Shown: positions 35,481-47,308 of the stretch, piece by piece
Layout: each line of letters starts with the position of its first letter
How positions within the stretch are numbered: position 1 is the stretch's first letter
Assembly: GCA_963920525.1 (NCBI GenBank)
Contig: OY986437.1
Coordinates: 116,956,715-117,020,714 of the forward strand
DNA: 64,000 bases
Source: Dichetophora obliterata
Taxonomy: Eukaryota > Arthropoda > Insecta > Diptera > Sciomyzidae
Reading direction: 5' to 3'
Notes under the pieces: model-generated
What the model was told of the DNA's origin: nothing
Seen by the model: only the letters and a program-made list of their open reading frames with translations
Database searches by the model: none
Made by a program: the position numbers and the translations under genes

Positions 35481-36687
35481 AATCCTAAAATAACATATGC
35501 CTAAAATATTAAAATACTATTGTCTTCCTTTTTATTTAAGAATATCTTCAATATCTTTTAAAATATTATTGTTTTCGATAAAATGAATGTTTGAATAAAC
35601 TTAATATTTGTGTTGCTTTTGTTGTGGGCTTTAAGGGAAAAATAAAAGTATTATGTTTCTTCATTTTTTGGTCTCGGTATTGCTTTTCCATACAAATCTT
35701 ATGTGCATTAAATTTGTTTTTGCTACACAGGCAGTTTTTAAGGTACTGACTTTTGTCCCCGTAAACTCAAAACATCGAACAATGTGCCGCGGAAGTAAAA
35801 ACAATAACAAAAATACAGCCGTCTAAATAAAAAAGTTCTCACAAAAATTCTAAGCGCCTTTTACTCAATAAGAGATTTTTCAAACTGGAGTGACTGATTA
35901 AGGGTGGGAAGGTGGGGGTCAGAAGTAGATTTTTTAAAAAAAAAATTGTGTACAAACTTATAAAAAATATTTTTTTAATAAAAAAATACACTCTCATTAA
36001 GGTGTAGTCTAGTTGGTCGCTTTCGAAAATGTTTTTTTTTTACATTATTCGAATGTATAACACTTTAAACGCGTTTTTCTTAAAACTACGTGTTCACGGA
36101 TGCTCAACACGATTTCTTCGGAACTCGTTGGTGGATCCTTCTGAAATTTTAACCACATGTTCTACACATAAATACTCACAAAACAAAATATTATCATGTA
36201 AAAATATTGATTTTTCCTTTATTTTTTTTTACAAATAACAGCGAAAAAATAATTTTTTTTTACAATTGAAACTCTTTATTATTATGCTATTATGACATTT
36301 TTTCGATGTTTTTTGGTTTTTGTTACTTAAAATAAACAAAAACTGTTAAAAATTTATACCAAAAGCCTATTTTGTAGCCATTGTTTTATCGAATCAAAAA
36401 CATCAATGGGCAAATGCAGAAGAACAAGCGTGTAGTATGAAACTCAGAGATAACTATGCATTTTTTTGTATTTACATACTCAGATTAATTCGTCATTAAT
36501 CTCTAACAGATTCTAGACAAGCATCATCACAATCTTTTAGTACCGAATAAAAATATTAATAATTGCATCCAATATCAAAATTTAAAATTGGAGACAATTA
36601 TCGAACACAAATTAATTACAAAATAGCAAAGGTTTCCCCGATCGTTGATGTTGGCTGGATTTTCGATTGCATAACTTTTGTGCTAAG
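35481..36687. other. Intergenic sequence upstream of the proline-rich gene
   Basis: No coding sequence. Homopolymer A and T tracts are frequent. The last 300 bases would be the natural place for the control region of the gene at 36761. Confidence 0.4.
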
Positions 36688-36696
36688 TATAAAAAA
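36688..36696 (+). promoter_or_regulatory. TATA box
   Basis: TATAAAAAA lies 73 bases upstream of the start codon. With a start of transcription about 30 bp downstream, the leader would be about 40 bases. No other TATA-like motif in the right position competes. Confidence 0.65.
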
Positions 36697-36760
36697 GTAC
36701 AAATCGAAGTGATTGCACAAGTAGTTTGTCTCGAAACTTGAAACGCGGCAGATCGGCAAC

Positions 36761-37231
36761 ATGAATTCGAAATCAGCGCGAATATTTTTTGGGTTATCGT
36801 TTCTGGTACTGGTATTGGTCGTCTGTGAGGCTAGACCAACATTTAAAAAGGGTTTTGTATCTTCAGGACCTGTTTACTCCCAGCCTGTGCAAACTGTTCC
36901 AGCTTATTCATACCAACCTGTGGTAACTGCTCCTGTTTATTCTCATCCGCAACCTGTTTACCAACAAGAACCTCAATATGTTTACATACAGGCAACACAT
37001 CCGGCACCACCACCTCCACCACCTCCACCACCACCGAGGCCCACACAAATTGTTGTGGTAAAAGAGGTTCAAGTCCAACCCGTTTATCCTCAATATCAAC
37101 ATCCAATTCAAGTGCAACTGCCAAAAGTTGTTAGGCCAGTTATAGTGAAGCCGATCGTTGTACAACCAGTGGCAACTCCGGTATATGTACAGCCCGTATA
37201 TGCATCAGGTGGTAAGAAAAAAAAACATTAA
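36761..37231 (+). CDS. Secreted proline/valine-rich protein, single exon
   Basis: The 156-codon frame starts at ATG 36761, the first ATG after the TATA box. Residues 1-24 form a signal peptide: basic start, then a hydrophobic run (FFGLSFLVLVLVV) and a cut site near CEA-RP. The mature protein is low complexity: PVYSQP/PVYSHP repeats, a ten-proline run near residue 86, then VQPVYPQ, VVRPVIVKPIVVQPV and a basic GGKKKKH tail. There are no cysteines after the signal region. This fits extracellular matrix, cuticle, eggshell or glandular proteins of insects, but I assign no family. The intact frame amid decayed transposons, the TATA box and the signal peptide support a live tissue-specific gene. An AATAAA lies at 37422. 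Confidence 0.85.
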   Translation: MNSKSARIFFGLSFLVLVLVVCEARPTFKKGFVSSGPVYSQPVQTVPAYSYQPVVTAPVYSHPQPVYQQEPQYVYIQATHPAPPPPPPPPPPRPTQIVVVKEVQVQPVYPQYQHPIQVQLPKVVRPVIVKPIVVQPVATPVYVQPVYASGGKKKKH

Positions 37232-37421
37232 CATCTTTACTTTGTGCTTGGAACCAACTTTATTGTTAATTTAATTCTAGTACATATAACTTTGTTAATA
37301 TGTAGATAAAAGATGTAATACAAATTAAAAAAATGAAGCATTTTCTTCGGCAAGAAACTTGAGATGAACTTATTAATTTTCGGCAAAAAAGTACAGTAAA
37401 AAATTTTGAACTAGATAATCT

Positions 37422-37427
37422 AATAAA
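37422..37427 (+). terminator. Candidate poly(A) signal of the proline-rich gene
   Basis: AATAAA lies about 190 bases after the stop codon and is the first canonical hexamer on this strand. Confidence 0.45.
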
Positions 37428-37830
37428 AACTGCGTGAGTATAAGTAGAGTGAGAAGCGATTCGCTGTTTTTTTGAGGCTCACAGCACCCCTAAAAATTAT
37501 AATTTTTGAATGGTTTTTGGCTTAAATCGCAAGAATGGACATTTTTCCTAATTTCTATGCGCTCGGTTTTGAACATTTTCGATTTCGTCAAAGAATTATG
37601 GGGATATATCGAAAATTTTCGTTTTTTGATTTTTGAAAAATGGCGGGGTGAAGCGTTTCACCAAAAGAACTTTCCGTTTTCATGAATCATATTAAACATC
37701 AACATAAATCGGTTTAATGGCCTCGGGCAGGCTCCTAAGTCTGCAAGAAACTAAAATTCTGAATAAAAGTCATCGAATCCAATACAAAATTCTTTTATTT
37801 GCGACTCTAAAATGAATAAAAAAATATAAT

Positions 37831-39731
37831 GAAAAATATTTAAGTAAAAAATTTTTTTTAATATAACACGTTTTAAAAACGAACTAAAAAGTATAAAATA
37901 ATTTCTCCTAGAGTGGAGCTTTTAGTTCAACTAAAAACGTGAGGCGCATGCTATAGAGAATAGTAAGAAGTGTTATTACCAATTGTAATGCGTTAATGAA
38001 CGAATGATTTCTTAACCCAAGTCCTTTGAGTGTTAGGATAGAAGTCTTTGAATGGATGATAGATTCAAGTTTGCAGACATCTGTTGTGTTCAGTCCAGTA
38101 AGTTATGCATGGAATGTATTGCATTTGCAATTTTGCATAAAAACAGGACTGGGTGGACTTCACCCTAGATTAGTGATGCTGGGTTAATATTATCTAATTA
38201 TTACATTTAAGAATATAACAACTCTATTAACTATTATAGAATAGTAAAAAGTGTTATAAACAATTGGAAAGGGTGGTTAAATTTTAAGGGCCGATGTTGA
38301 ATGTGAACCACACCTAAACGTCAAGTTTTTTCTGCATTTCATTTGACATTTCTCAATTTCAGACTAATTCAATTTGAACCATGGAAAGATACACAATCGA
38401 ACAACGCGTAAAAGTTATTCAGAAAATGGACGTTCAGATCAAAATGCATATCGTGCACTTCGCGATTTCTTCGGTCAATTTAATCGTTCAAATGTGCGTC
38501 CAATATTGCTGCTGTTCGCGATTGTGTGGCTGAAGAGCCGTCCGCCTCAACTCGTCTTCGTGCCCAACAATTCCACCTCTCACGCTCGTCGTTGATGAAC
38601 ATTATGCATAAAGACTTGCATTTACACGCTTACAAGGTGCAATTGACTCAAAACTAAAGCCTCTTGACCATTTCAAGCGTCGTCAATGGTCAGAATGGTG
38701 GCAAGAAATGGCAACAGTGGATGATAAATTTTCGAAGAAAATCATCTTCAGTGTAAATAAGCAGAATTGCCATATTTGGGCGAATGATAATCCAAGAGTG
38801 ATTGTCGAAAAACCAATGCACCCACAAAGAGTGACTGTTTGGTTCGGTTTATGGGCTGGCGGCATCATCGGGCCGTATTTTTTTAAATATGAGGCCGGTC
38901 AGGCAGTTATTGTGAATGGTTTCGCTATCGTGAGATGATAACGAACGTTTTTTATGGCCCGAATTGGAAGATATGAATGTGGACGATATGTGGTTTCAAC
39001 AGGACGGTGCCACTTGCCACACAGCTAACGAAACAATGGCTCTTTTGCGCGACAAATTCAATGGCCGTGTTATCTCACGTGGTGGCGATGTCAATTGGCC
39101 GCCAAGATCATGTGATTTGACACCGTTGGACTTCTTTCTTTGGGGTTATTTGAAAGAAAAGGTGTACGTCGATAAGCCAGCAACAATTCAAGAGCTAAAG
39201 GATGAGATAATTCGGCACATTAACGGCATAGAACCTCAATTATGCCTCAGCGTCATCGAAAGTTTGGACCATCGGATGGAGGTGTGCCGCCGAGGTCGCG
39301 GCGGCCATTTGGTCGACATTTTGTTCCATACTTATTGAACCATACTAATATTATCATAATAAAATGGAATAACAATAATTTCCTAAATAATTTGTGTTTT
39401 ATTCAAAATCAATATCGGCATTACAGGTCTCTTAACTGACAACATAGAAGTCCTTGGATGGATGATAGATTCAAGTTTGCAGACATCTATTGTGTTCAGT
39501 CCAGTAAATTATACTTGGAATGTATTGCATTAGAAATCTTTCATAGAAACAGTGACTGGGTGGATTCCACCCTAAGGTTAGTGATACAGGGTTAATATTC
39601 TCTATAGCATGCGCCCCACGTTTTTAGTTGACCTAACAGCTCCACTCTAGGAGAAATTATTTTATACTTTTTAGTTCATTTTTAAAACGTGTTATACAAT
39701 ATTAAAAATTTTTTTTACTTAAATATTTATT
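37831..39731. mobile_element. 1.9-kb composite inverted-repeat element
   Basis: Outer arms at about 37831-37960 and 39599-39731 are reverse complements and share CTCCTAGAGTGGAGCT and TAGCATGCGCC or their complements. Inside are two copies of a satellite-like unit: 37961-38235 complete, and 38236 onward with a second part at 39433-39598. The second unit is interrupted by a mariner. CTGGGTGGA.T.CACCCTA marks each unit end. Confidence 0.75.
38381..39338 (+). pseudogene. Mariner (DD41D-type) transposase, frameshifted
   Basis: It starts with MERYTIEQRVKVIQK at 38381. The frame then shifts within 50 bases; the next readable trace is NAYRALRDFFGQFNRSNV near 38450. The catalytic core continues with NKQNCHIWANDNPRVI near 38758 and, after a frame change near 38940, WFQQDGATCHTANETM near 38990 and WPPRSCDLTPLDFFLWGYL near 39100. 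Forty-one residues separate the last two acidic sites, as in the mariner at 8.4 kb, and both copies share NKQNC, WFQQDGA, WPPRS and FFLWGYLK. The first acidic site near SDE is lost. Ends near 38290 and 39430 carry a diverged GCCGAT.TTGA inverted motif. Confidence 0.85.
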
Positions 39732-40157
39732 TTTTACTTTTTAGTCTCATAGTACCCATTATGTTTGTTTACAAAATTTAATTTATATTTTAAATTACAT
39801 TTGTCTCTTTGACCATTGCAATATTTTCTATATCACTTTTTTTAAAGTTTTGTATTTGTTTTTTCTTTTTTGCAGGCTTTTCTAACACGCACAACACTTT
39901 CATACATTTTTTTATTTATTTACTTGATTGCTAAACCTTAACAGGTTTTATAGCAAATTTAAAATTATAAAATAAGATATTTAATACAATTCAAAAATTT
40001 AAAGTATGCTTTTGGTTGAAATCATGTATTATTAACAAACTAAAAAGTTTTAATAAATTGCTTAAAGTATATAATTTTATTATAGTATAAAAAATAACAA
40101 AAAAAAGTTAAGTCAAAATTGATAATATCAGACAGCAAAGCAGGATTGCGTTTTCAA
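39732..40157. other. AT-rich gap
   Basis: Nothing recognised. No open frame, array or paired ends. Confidence 0.5.
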
Positions 40158-40467
40158 GGCAAACAAGGTCAAGTTAGCAACAATTTTTGTATACGGCGGA
40201 GTCGTGTGACAAACAAGGTCTCATACCCAATAAAACACCACTCCAATAGGTATATATATAATATATCGTTCGGTGGTTACTCGACAAACTAGGTCAACTT
40301 CACCAAACCAATTTTCATAAAATAAAAAAAACCAGTTGCGAACGCAGGCACCAAGACAAACTAGGTCTTATCGGCCACTCATATAAATATATTACAAATC
40401 GATCTAACGTAGTGTTTCAAGAGGTAAAAAGACACCAAGACACCACGGTACCGTCGACAAATGTAGT
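40158..40467. repeat. Five spaced GACAAAC(A/T)AGGTC motifs
   Basis: Near-identical 13-mers start at 40158, 40208, 40283, 40355 and 40455: GGCAAACAAGGTC, GACAAACAAGGTC, GACAAACTAGGTC twice, and GACAAATGTAGTC. Spacing is 50, 75, 72 and 100 bp. The sequence between the motifs is not obviously conserved. Confidence 0.6.
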
Positions 40468-40987
40468 CACAATCATTATGAAGATATGAGGCAATTGAAG
40501 ATCTCAGGTTTAGGTCCATTCAGATTATTTAGATGTTTATTCACCAAAATTTTCCATTTTACGCTTAGGTCCATTTATCCATTTAGATTGTTATATTAAT
40601 GATAATGTGTTTACAAATCACCAGATGCATCAGATATATGTTTGAAAGAACTTTACATAATCAACGTCGGTACTGCAAGTAATCTATAATTTTATGTTTG
40701 ATTGAGTCCATGGATTCACTTAAGTACACACAGATTACACACACTCAAGTACGCACATACACACAGTTTTTTACTGTATTTTCTTGAAAATTTATAAAAT
40801 TTATCTTAAATTGAAAATTTATAAATTTATAAAAAATTGTTTGAATTCCGTCAAAAACTTTAAAAATTCTAGTTTTCAAAAATTCACCACTGAAGGTGAA
40901 ATTTAAAATTGTCAATGAGCTTTTCAGTATTTTTGTTTGATGTTATGATTTTGTTTGTTTACGTGTCTAGTAATATATCTCATTCTG

Positions 40988-41395
40988 TGACATTTTCCTA
41001 AACCACCTCTTACTCGAAATAAATGTATTGATACAATTTTAGCTCAATCAGGCCAGTAGTGTTGGAGATATAGGATTTTAATTGATTTGTGGGCGGTAAA
41101 AGGACGAGTGACCAAATTTTTTCCGAAACCATCTTCTACTGGAAGGAAATTTACTGCCAAAATTTCAGCTGAATCAGCCCGGTAGTTTTTGAGATAAAGC
41201 ATTTTTATTGATTTGTAGGCGGTAAAAGGGGGAGTGGCAAATGTTTTTTCCTAAACCATCCTCTACTTAAGGGAAGTTTACTGCCAAAATTTCAGCTGAA
41301 TCAGCCCGGTAGTTTTTGAGATATAGCATTTTTATTGATTTGTGGGCGGTAAAGAAGGAGTGGCAAAATTTTTTCCTAAATTATATGGTTTGTCA
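40988..41395. repeat. Tandem repeat, three units of about 128 bp
   Basis: Each unit has TTTTCCTAAACCATC, then ACTGCCAAAATTTCAGCTGA, CAGCCCGGTAGTTTTTGAGA, TTTTTATTGATTTGTGGGCG and GGTAAAAGGGGGAGTGGC or close variants. Part of the unit recurs at 47720-47770. It belongs to the dispersed GTGGGCGGTAAAAG family. Confidence 0.85.
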
Positions 41396-41932
41396 TCCAG
41401 TTCTGAGCTATATTTAAAGTTTTAAAACCCTAGTTCATCAAAAAGTTGCTTAAAAATGGATTCCATTTTTCCAGTCAGTGTTCCCAACATAGGGGGGAAA
41501 AAAGAGGAATGGGATTTTTTAGGGATTTTATATTGATATTATTTTTGATATTCTTAAGCATTAGATAATCCAATTTACTAGGAAGTTTTTGAATTTATTC
41601 GGATTTTGCTATGCACTTACGTCCTCAGTTTTTTCATTTTTCGTTACCATGGTGTAAAAAGCAAGGAAAACGTGACGTCTAAATATTTTTCTAAAGCTTC
41701 TAAATTTAGACTTTTGAATGAGTGAAAGAGACAGAAAAACTGATTTTGTATGGTTTGACAACTCAAGTATTTGATTTTTAAACAAAAATTTAAAATTGCG
41801 TTCATCTTCAAAGAAATCGAATTTTTTTGTAAATATTAAATAATTTATAACTAAAGATTATAACAAAATGTTAATTGATTTTTTTTGTTTTGGGGATTTC
41901 CATTTAATTGTAGCGATTTTAGGGGTTATTGA

Positions 41933-42640
41933 CTAAAGCTTTAGGTGTGAATATTTTTGGGAGTTGGCAACGCTGCCAGTAGTAATGGATTGGTATTGGC
42001 GGCAGACGTATGTTTGATGAAATGTCAGAGTATGCAGGAGCAGAATGATTAGTGTCCATCCAGCCGGAAACATCCATCCAGACGGCGGTGCGATATCAAG
42101 GAGAACACTCTTCATATTTTTTTGTTGAAAGAAAAATATCGACGGAACGGTGTTTCCAGCCGCGCTGACTGCAACTGCCATAATCTCACTGGTTCCTCTT
42201 TCCGCTGACGAGAACTGGCCCACAACGGCGCCCTTTTCGGCAACGACTTTAACAACTTTCGTGGGTACGGTGGGGAGTCCGGTTGTTGGATCGAAAATGG
42301 CTGGGGTCTTCGAAATTTCTTCTTGCAAGTTTGAGAAAAATTCATTGACTGCTTCTTTGCAAAATTCTTTTGAGCGTGCAGCACTTATTGGCTATGGTTT
42401 ACGGAGTTTCAAGTTCGGGTGACGACGCATAAACGCGTAGTATCAGTCTTTGGTTGCCATCTTTGGTTCTGCACAACGAGCAGGAAACTTAAGACCAATC
42501 TTAACAGCGAAATTGTAGGCCAAGAAACGAATGTTATTGATGCTTAGGCCGTAATTAATCTTAGCACATGAAATTATGTAGCGCACCAACACCTTCTTTT
42601 GAATTGCCGAAAACAGCTACATGGAGAAATAACACACCAT
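41933..42640 (-). pseudogene. pogo-type (CENP-B/DDE_1) transposase fragment
   Basis: On the - strand, MRRHPELKLRKP near 42430 is the end of the DNA-binding region. The core follows with FDPTTGLPTVPTKVVKVVAE near 42280, then GTSEIMAVAVSAAGNTVPSI near 42180 and APPSGWMFPAGW near 42070. These match the conserved start of the pogo catalytic domain. A frame change near 42380 separates the two parts, and the catalytic region ends early at 41933. The first acidic residue is in FDPTTG, a divergent form of the usual DETG. Confidence 0.8.
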
Positions 42641-43147
42641 TAAATTAGAAACGCTTCACCCCATTTCGGCCATTTTGAAAACACGGCTGGCATCACACAA
42701 CCACTCGATAGATAATTCACAAACACTTCATATTTTTGAAGAACAACATTAAACCAACACGACTGCTATATTTACCTTTAATTTGTGTTGATTTGCACAG
42801 TTGGTATAAAACACGAAAAATTCACTGATCAAAAATATTTTTGGAAAAAATTTTTCACCACTATTTTGGAAGAGCAACACAATGTACGTCTGAACGCTTC
42901 GCTGTATCATGAAAAACTGTGCTGCAATGAAAGCAACACGTGACGGTATGACACTTGGTTATATGTAAGCGCTCTGTCAAAATTTCACAGGTGAAACTCT
43001 TCACCCACCGAAACGCTTCCGCACTCTACAGATTATGTTCTGTACTTGGTCAACGCAAATGTTGAAAGTTCAATCAATCTTTTTTATTATAGGGTTGTGG
43101 TGCTTCGCAGATCAGACACAATGTTTTTTCAATTGAATTAATATTTC
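42641..43147. other. Sequence beside the pogo fragment, nothing coding
   Basis: GAAACGCTTCACCCCATTTC near 42650 is similar in reverse to 37630-37660 (GGCGGGGTGAAGCGTTTC), which hints at a dispersed repeat, but I could not set limits. Confidence 0.35.
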
Positions 43148-43231
43148 TGTTCGGCCGCCACCTCTCTGCAGACAATAGCAAACCTCAGAGAGCAAAAATT
43201 GCCATGTAAAGTTTCTTAAGAACATAAGCCG
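43148..43231 (+). mobile_element. SINE body fragment
   Basis: CTCTCTGCAGACAATAGCAA and GCCATGTAAAGTTTCTTAAG match the body of the SINE at 30540-30758 in the opposite orientation. The tRNA-like head is missing. Confidence 0.7.
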
Positions 43232-43849
43232 TTCAGAGTTGGCATAATAGTCGTAGGACTAGTTCTCGATAATTTGTATTCAGACTTTAATAACATGCAC
43301 AGCGCAATTGATCCATAGAAGCTCGGTCAAAGTCCCTTTTCTATGGCTGAAGTGGCCAATTTGTTTGTGTTGTTTTGTTGGACCATAAACATGACTGCAT
43401 TTGATACAGAGCGCCATTTCACATATTTGCTGCACTTTATCCCTCGCTCTTGAATTTGAAGTTATACTTTTGAAATATGTTGTATCAATTCTCAACCCTT
43501 CTTTGGCACTTATATATTTTTCGAAAGATTTTTTTAAATAAATATTTTATTTTGTAATCATAACTTTATAATAAATCATAATTATTTATTTATATCAATT
43601 TGATATATGATTATTTCATTGTAAAGGACACTGCACCTAACGGAAGGTTAAAATATAGTAGGACATGGTTAGACGGTATGCTGCGAATCGAAAGCATCCT
43701 GTTTAATTGATTTTCTTGTTAATTAATAGAAAATTATGATTTTCATATCGATTTCTTAATACAGAAAAGGCGTAACCCCATTTTTAGTTTCTTTACAGTA
43801 GAAGAAAAAAAAAATGAATAAAATCTGCAAAACTTTGGATATAAAGACT

Positions 43850-44190
43850 CGAAATTCGGTATTCGAACACAATTTACACGTGGCGTTTTATTGATGATAT
43901 TTTATAAGAGTTGGACTAGGGGAGTGGCACCTAGTCCCAAATTTGCGATATCGAACTGTTTTAGAGTCACATGTTGGAATTACAGGCGTTGGAATTTAGT
44001 ATTCGACCTAAATTTACACATGCAGTATTATTGATTTAATTTTATAAGCGTTGGAAAAGGGCGTTAGTTTTAGATAAGGAGGCGTTGCACCTCCCATACG
44101 ACCCAAATTTGGGATATGGAATAGCTTTGGAGTTATATGTTACACAGCTTCCGAATTTAGTATTCGACCTCAATTCACACATGCAGTCAG
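43850..44190. repeat. Tandem repeat, about 2.5 units of 140-160 bp
   Basis: TTAGTATTCGACCT.AATTCACACATGCAG or variants occur at about 43853, 43995 and 44154, each followed by a TTATTGAT..ATTTTATAAG segment and a GGGAGTGGCACC-like block. A related unit lies near 51790-51870. Confidence 0.75.
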
Positions 44191-46020
44191 GCCCGTAGCC
44201 AGGGCTTACCCAAAGCGGGGTTTTGATACAAAAAAATATTGATAGTTTTTGATATCGATAAATCAAAAGGTATTTTTATATATGTATAATAGGCCGGGTC
44301 GATTTGTGGGTAGGCAAAAAAAATCGCCCATTGCTCAGTGAAAATCAAATCGTATTCTAGGAATCAAAATAAGAAACTTTGCCCGAGGAACTGTACCTCT
44401 AAAATGAATTCTAATGCCCCAACTTTTGACTGTTGTCCCGTAGGGTCAAATTTTAAAAATCCCTTTTTGACCCATTTACAGTGCCCCAATTGAGTTCAAA
44501 TGTATGACCGACCCCCACTAACTTTGGAGGGCCGATCCACCCATGCCAGTGGCACACCCCTTGGAACCCCCTGGGGTTCCCCATACAAGGTGCTAAAAAT
44601 TGTGATTTTTTGAAATGTTATAATAATAAATGTTATAAGCGCAAGCAACCACTTCTAGTGTTAACAAAGAGCTGATCTTATTGCAACTTGCACATGTGGG
44701 TCATTGCATGTGACCAAATATTTAGTATTGCATTTTCGCGGAAGACACAAAATGCAAGTCTGCATATTTGATTACATCAATTAATGATTGGTCTAATTAA
44801 ATATCTTGGAAATATGACTGGAAAATGGGTGTGTTTTAAGATAAGAAAAATTGTAACAAATTGTTATAAAAGAAAATTAAATTTAAAATATATTATGATT
44901 ATACACATGAAAGTCATACCGGCAGCATTGCTTTCTTTTTTATATTCACAAATCGGCCTTGTGGCCTTTATACACAGCGCGGCTTGCTTAAAAGCCAAAA
45001 CCTTTGTTTCGAATATTCAGTTAGGATTCTTAAATATTTTTAAATACAGTTCCAAACGTAAAAAATTGCAATGAAATGTTGTTGAAATATTTTCTGAAAC
45101 AACACTTAATACAAATGAGGAGTGTCTGTTCAAAAGTTCATATATAACATTTTTAAAAAAAGCTGTTTCTACTATGGTTTAGCACATAAAATATTTAATC
45201 CTATCATTTGCACAAAAAAAAAAAATAAGAAAATCGTAAATTTTTCCAATATTGTGTGCATAAAAGTTTATGTTTCTGTTCAAAAGAGCCTAAATATGCA
45301 CACTGAAAAATTGCTTTTAAAGATATTTGAGCAAAATGGACTAATTTCCATACAAGGTTTTATTTTTTGTGCAATATGTAATTAAACGGTTTTATCAAAT
45401 TTTTTTTATAGACTCAATTACAAGTTCCCTTTAAGGTATGACCTGCTGTTAAAAAATTTTTTCCATTTTTTTTTATAAATGCCTTCTAAGATCCTTTAAA
45501 AATAATGCCTTAAAAGGATTTTTAAAATTCGAATTATTTTTGGTGTTACTGAGCTATATATACTAGCGCCGAAGTGCAGTAATAAAACTTTAAATGCGTT
45601 TTTCTCGAAACTTTTTCAAGATAAGACATTTTTCATAAGACATTTAAAAAACTATATTTATCATTTAAAATTATTTCAATAATTTTAAAAAAATATTTCA
45701 AATTTTTGTTTTAAAAAAATGCAGTAATAATTTTTATAGTATTTTTAAATAGCAACTCTACAACATAACCAAAGTGAAATATAACTGTTAAACATTTCAA
45801 TTGACGTTACTGAACTAGAGATTAATACGCTTATTAAATTTTTCTGTTCTAGTTATTAATTTTTGGGAAAAAACAACAAAGAATGCGAACAATCTTGATC
45901 ACAAATATATTTAGTTGGAACTGCGACCACATTAATAGCAATTTAAAAATCAAAAGTTTTTATTGTTTTTATAAATTGAAATGCGGGAGGCGATATTGTG
46001 GTATTTCGAAATTCGGTTGC
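44191..46020. other. Long stretch without a recognised gene
   Basis: Open frames at 44784-45074 and 45122-45385 are AT-driven, Lys/Phe/Ile-rich and match nothing I know. CAGGCCCGTAGCCAGGGCTT at 44186 resembles text near 24061 and 51670 and may be a shared repeat remnant. Confidence 0.5.
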
Positions 46021-46165
46021 GATGTCTTAAGCTTTAATAACAGCAACCTGTAGCTTTTCTTCCGCTACATACGCTTGTGCTCCTTATAGTGTACCAATCA
46101 TGACAGCCGCACCATCGTAACCCTGCCCGAACATAAAATCGTAATCTATGCCGAATTCCTCAGAT
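46021..46165 (-). pseudogene. hAT/ZMYM-type transposase fragment
   Basis: The - strand reads DFMFGQGYDGAAVMIGT, then a stop, then GAQAYVAEEK. GQGYDGAAxM followed by GxQAxI is a conserved block of hAT transposases of the DUF4371/ZMYM type. Only about 45 codons are visible. Confidence 0.65.
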
Positions 46166-46787
46166 TATCTATGTCAGTGGTGGATCCAGATACTCCATTT
46201 GGGGGGTCGGATTTAAAAAATGTGACTTCGTAGTAGTTGAAGATATTGGCGATAGTCGCTAATATTGCATGGTAACCATATGCAAAAATTAAATTAAAAA
46301 GAATATTTCGGTGTATAAAAATTCAATTCACTAAAAATTGCAATCAAATTAAAAATCTAATTTAAATAAGCAAAGTATAAAAACTGGTTTCTCAAATAGC
46401 ACATATATGGCGATTTAAAAAAAAAATCAGTTTTTCGATTAATTATAATTCGATAATTCAAATAAAATTCAGTCTTCAGTGACTTTATACATAAAGTTAA
46501 TTTTTATAATAGTAATAGGCTTTCGCTGTATAAAAATTAAACACTGGTTTAAATTTTAAATATTTATTTGTCGATGAAATAAATAAAAGTTTCATAACTT
46601 AAGTGAAAATAAAAAGAAACGAATAAAATTGTTGTCTCAAATTTTTAAATTAAATGAACTACAAAATTTCCGTGCTTTGCCATTTCTATCGACGAGTTGA
46701 TCCACAGTCACTTTAATGTCATAATGAATATTTTATAACGCAAGTCCGTTCAATTTTTCTTCTGTTGTCGACGAATATGTTACAAGT

Positions 46788-47010
46788 AGTGATGAGAACT
46801 ATCGAATAAAAATATTCAAATTATTCGATTGTTTGAAATCATTAATTTATAAGATAGTTTTTTTTTATTCGATAGTTTTTTCATTTGCACTTCGTTTGCT
46901 TACCTTCAACGTTTAACAACACTGCTTGATTTGTGTTTAAATGAAAATTATAATGAAATTACACTAGTTAATAGCTATTTAGAGATTTTTTAAGTAGAAT
47001 GAATGAATAG
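46788..47010 (-). mobile_element. Second copy of the AGTGATG MITE
   Basis: It starts AGTGATGAGAACTATCGAAT and parallels 6072-6401 in reverse orientation through CATTTGCACTTCGTTTGCTT and the AGCAGTGTTGTTAAA-type segment. The far end is lost near 47010. Confidence 0.7.
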
Positions 47011-47308
47011 TGTCTTTTATTAATTGGAGCGAGCGAGCGAAGCTCCCATTGAACAGCTTGCTTGAAAAATGTTTAATAGAGCAAAACTTCTAAATGGGTT
47101 GACCGATTTTAAAATTGTTTTTTCTAAACTGTTCTACATCTCTAATATTATTTCCTAACGAAGCCAAAATTTCGAAATTCTATTTAGCTTATAAGTTAGT
47201 TGAAAAAAATATTTCCATATGTTTCGTTGTTGTTGTTGTTCGCTGAATTCACTTTGCTTTAGCTTACTGCTTCTTATTGCTTTTGTTGTGCAAACAAAAC
47301 AAATTTAT

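Noticed and set aside
36843..37165. Minus-strand frames opposite the proline-rich gene
   Set aside because: They mirror its biased codons (runs of Trp and Val opposite Pro codons) and lack independent support.
42150..42422. A 90-codon + strand frame
   Set aside because: It is the antisense shadow of the pogo transposase fragment.
44784..45385. Two + strand frames of 96 and 87 codons
   Set aside because: They are AT-driven (Lys, Ile, Phe) and unlike any family.
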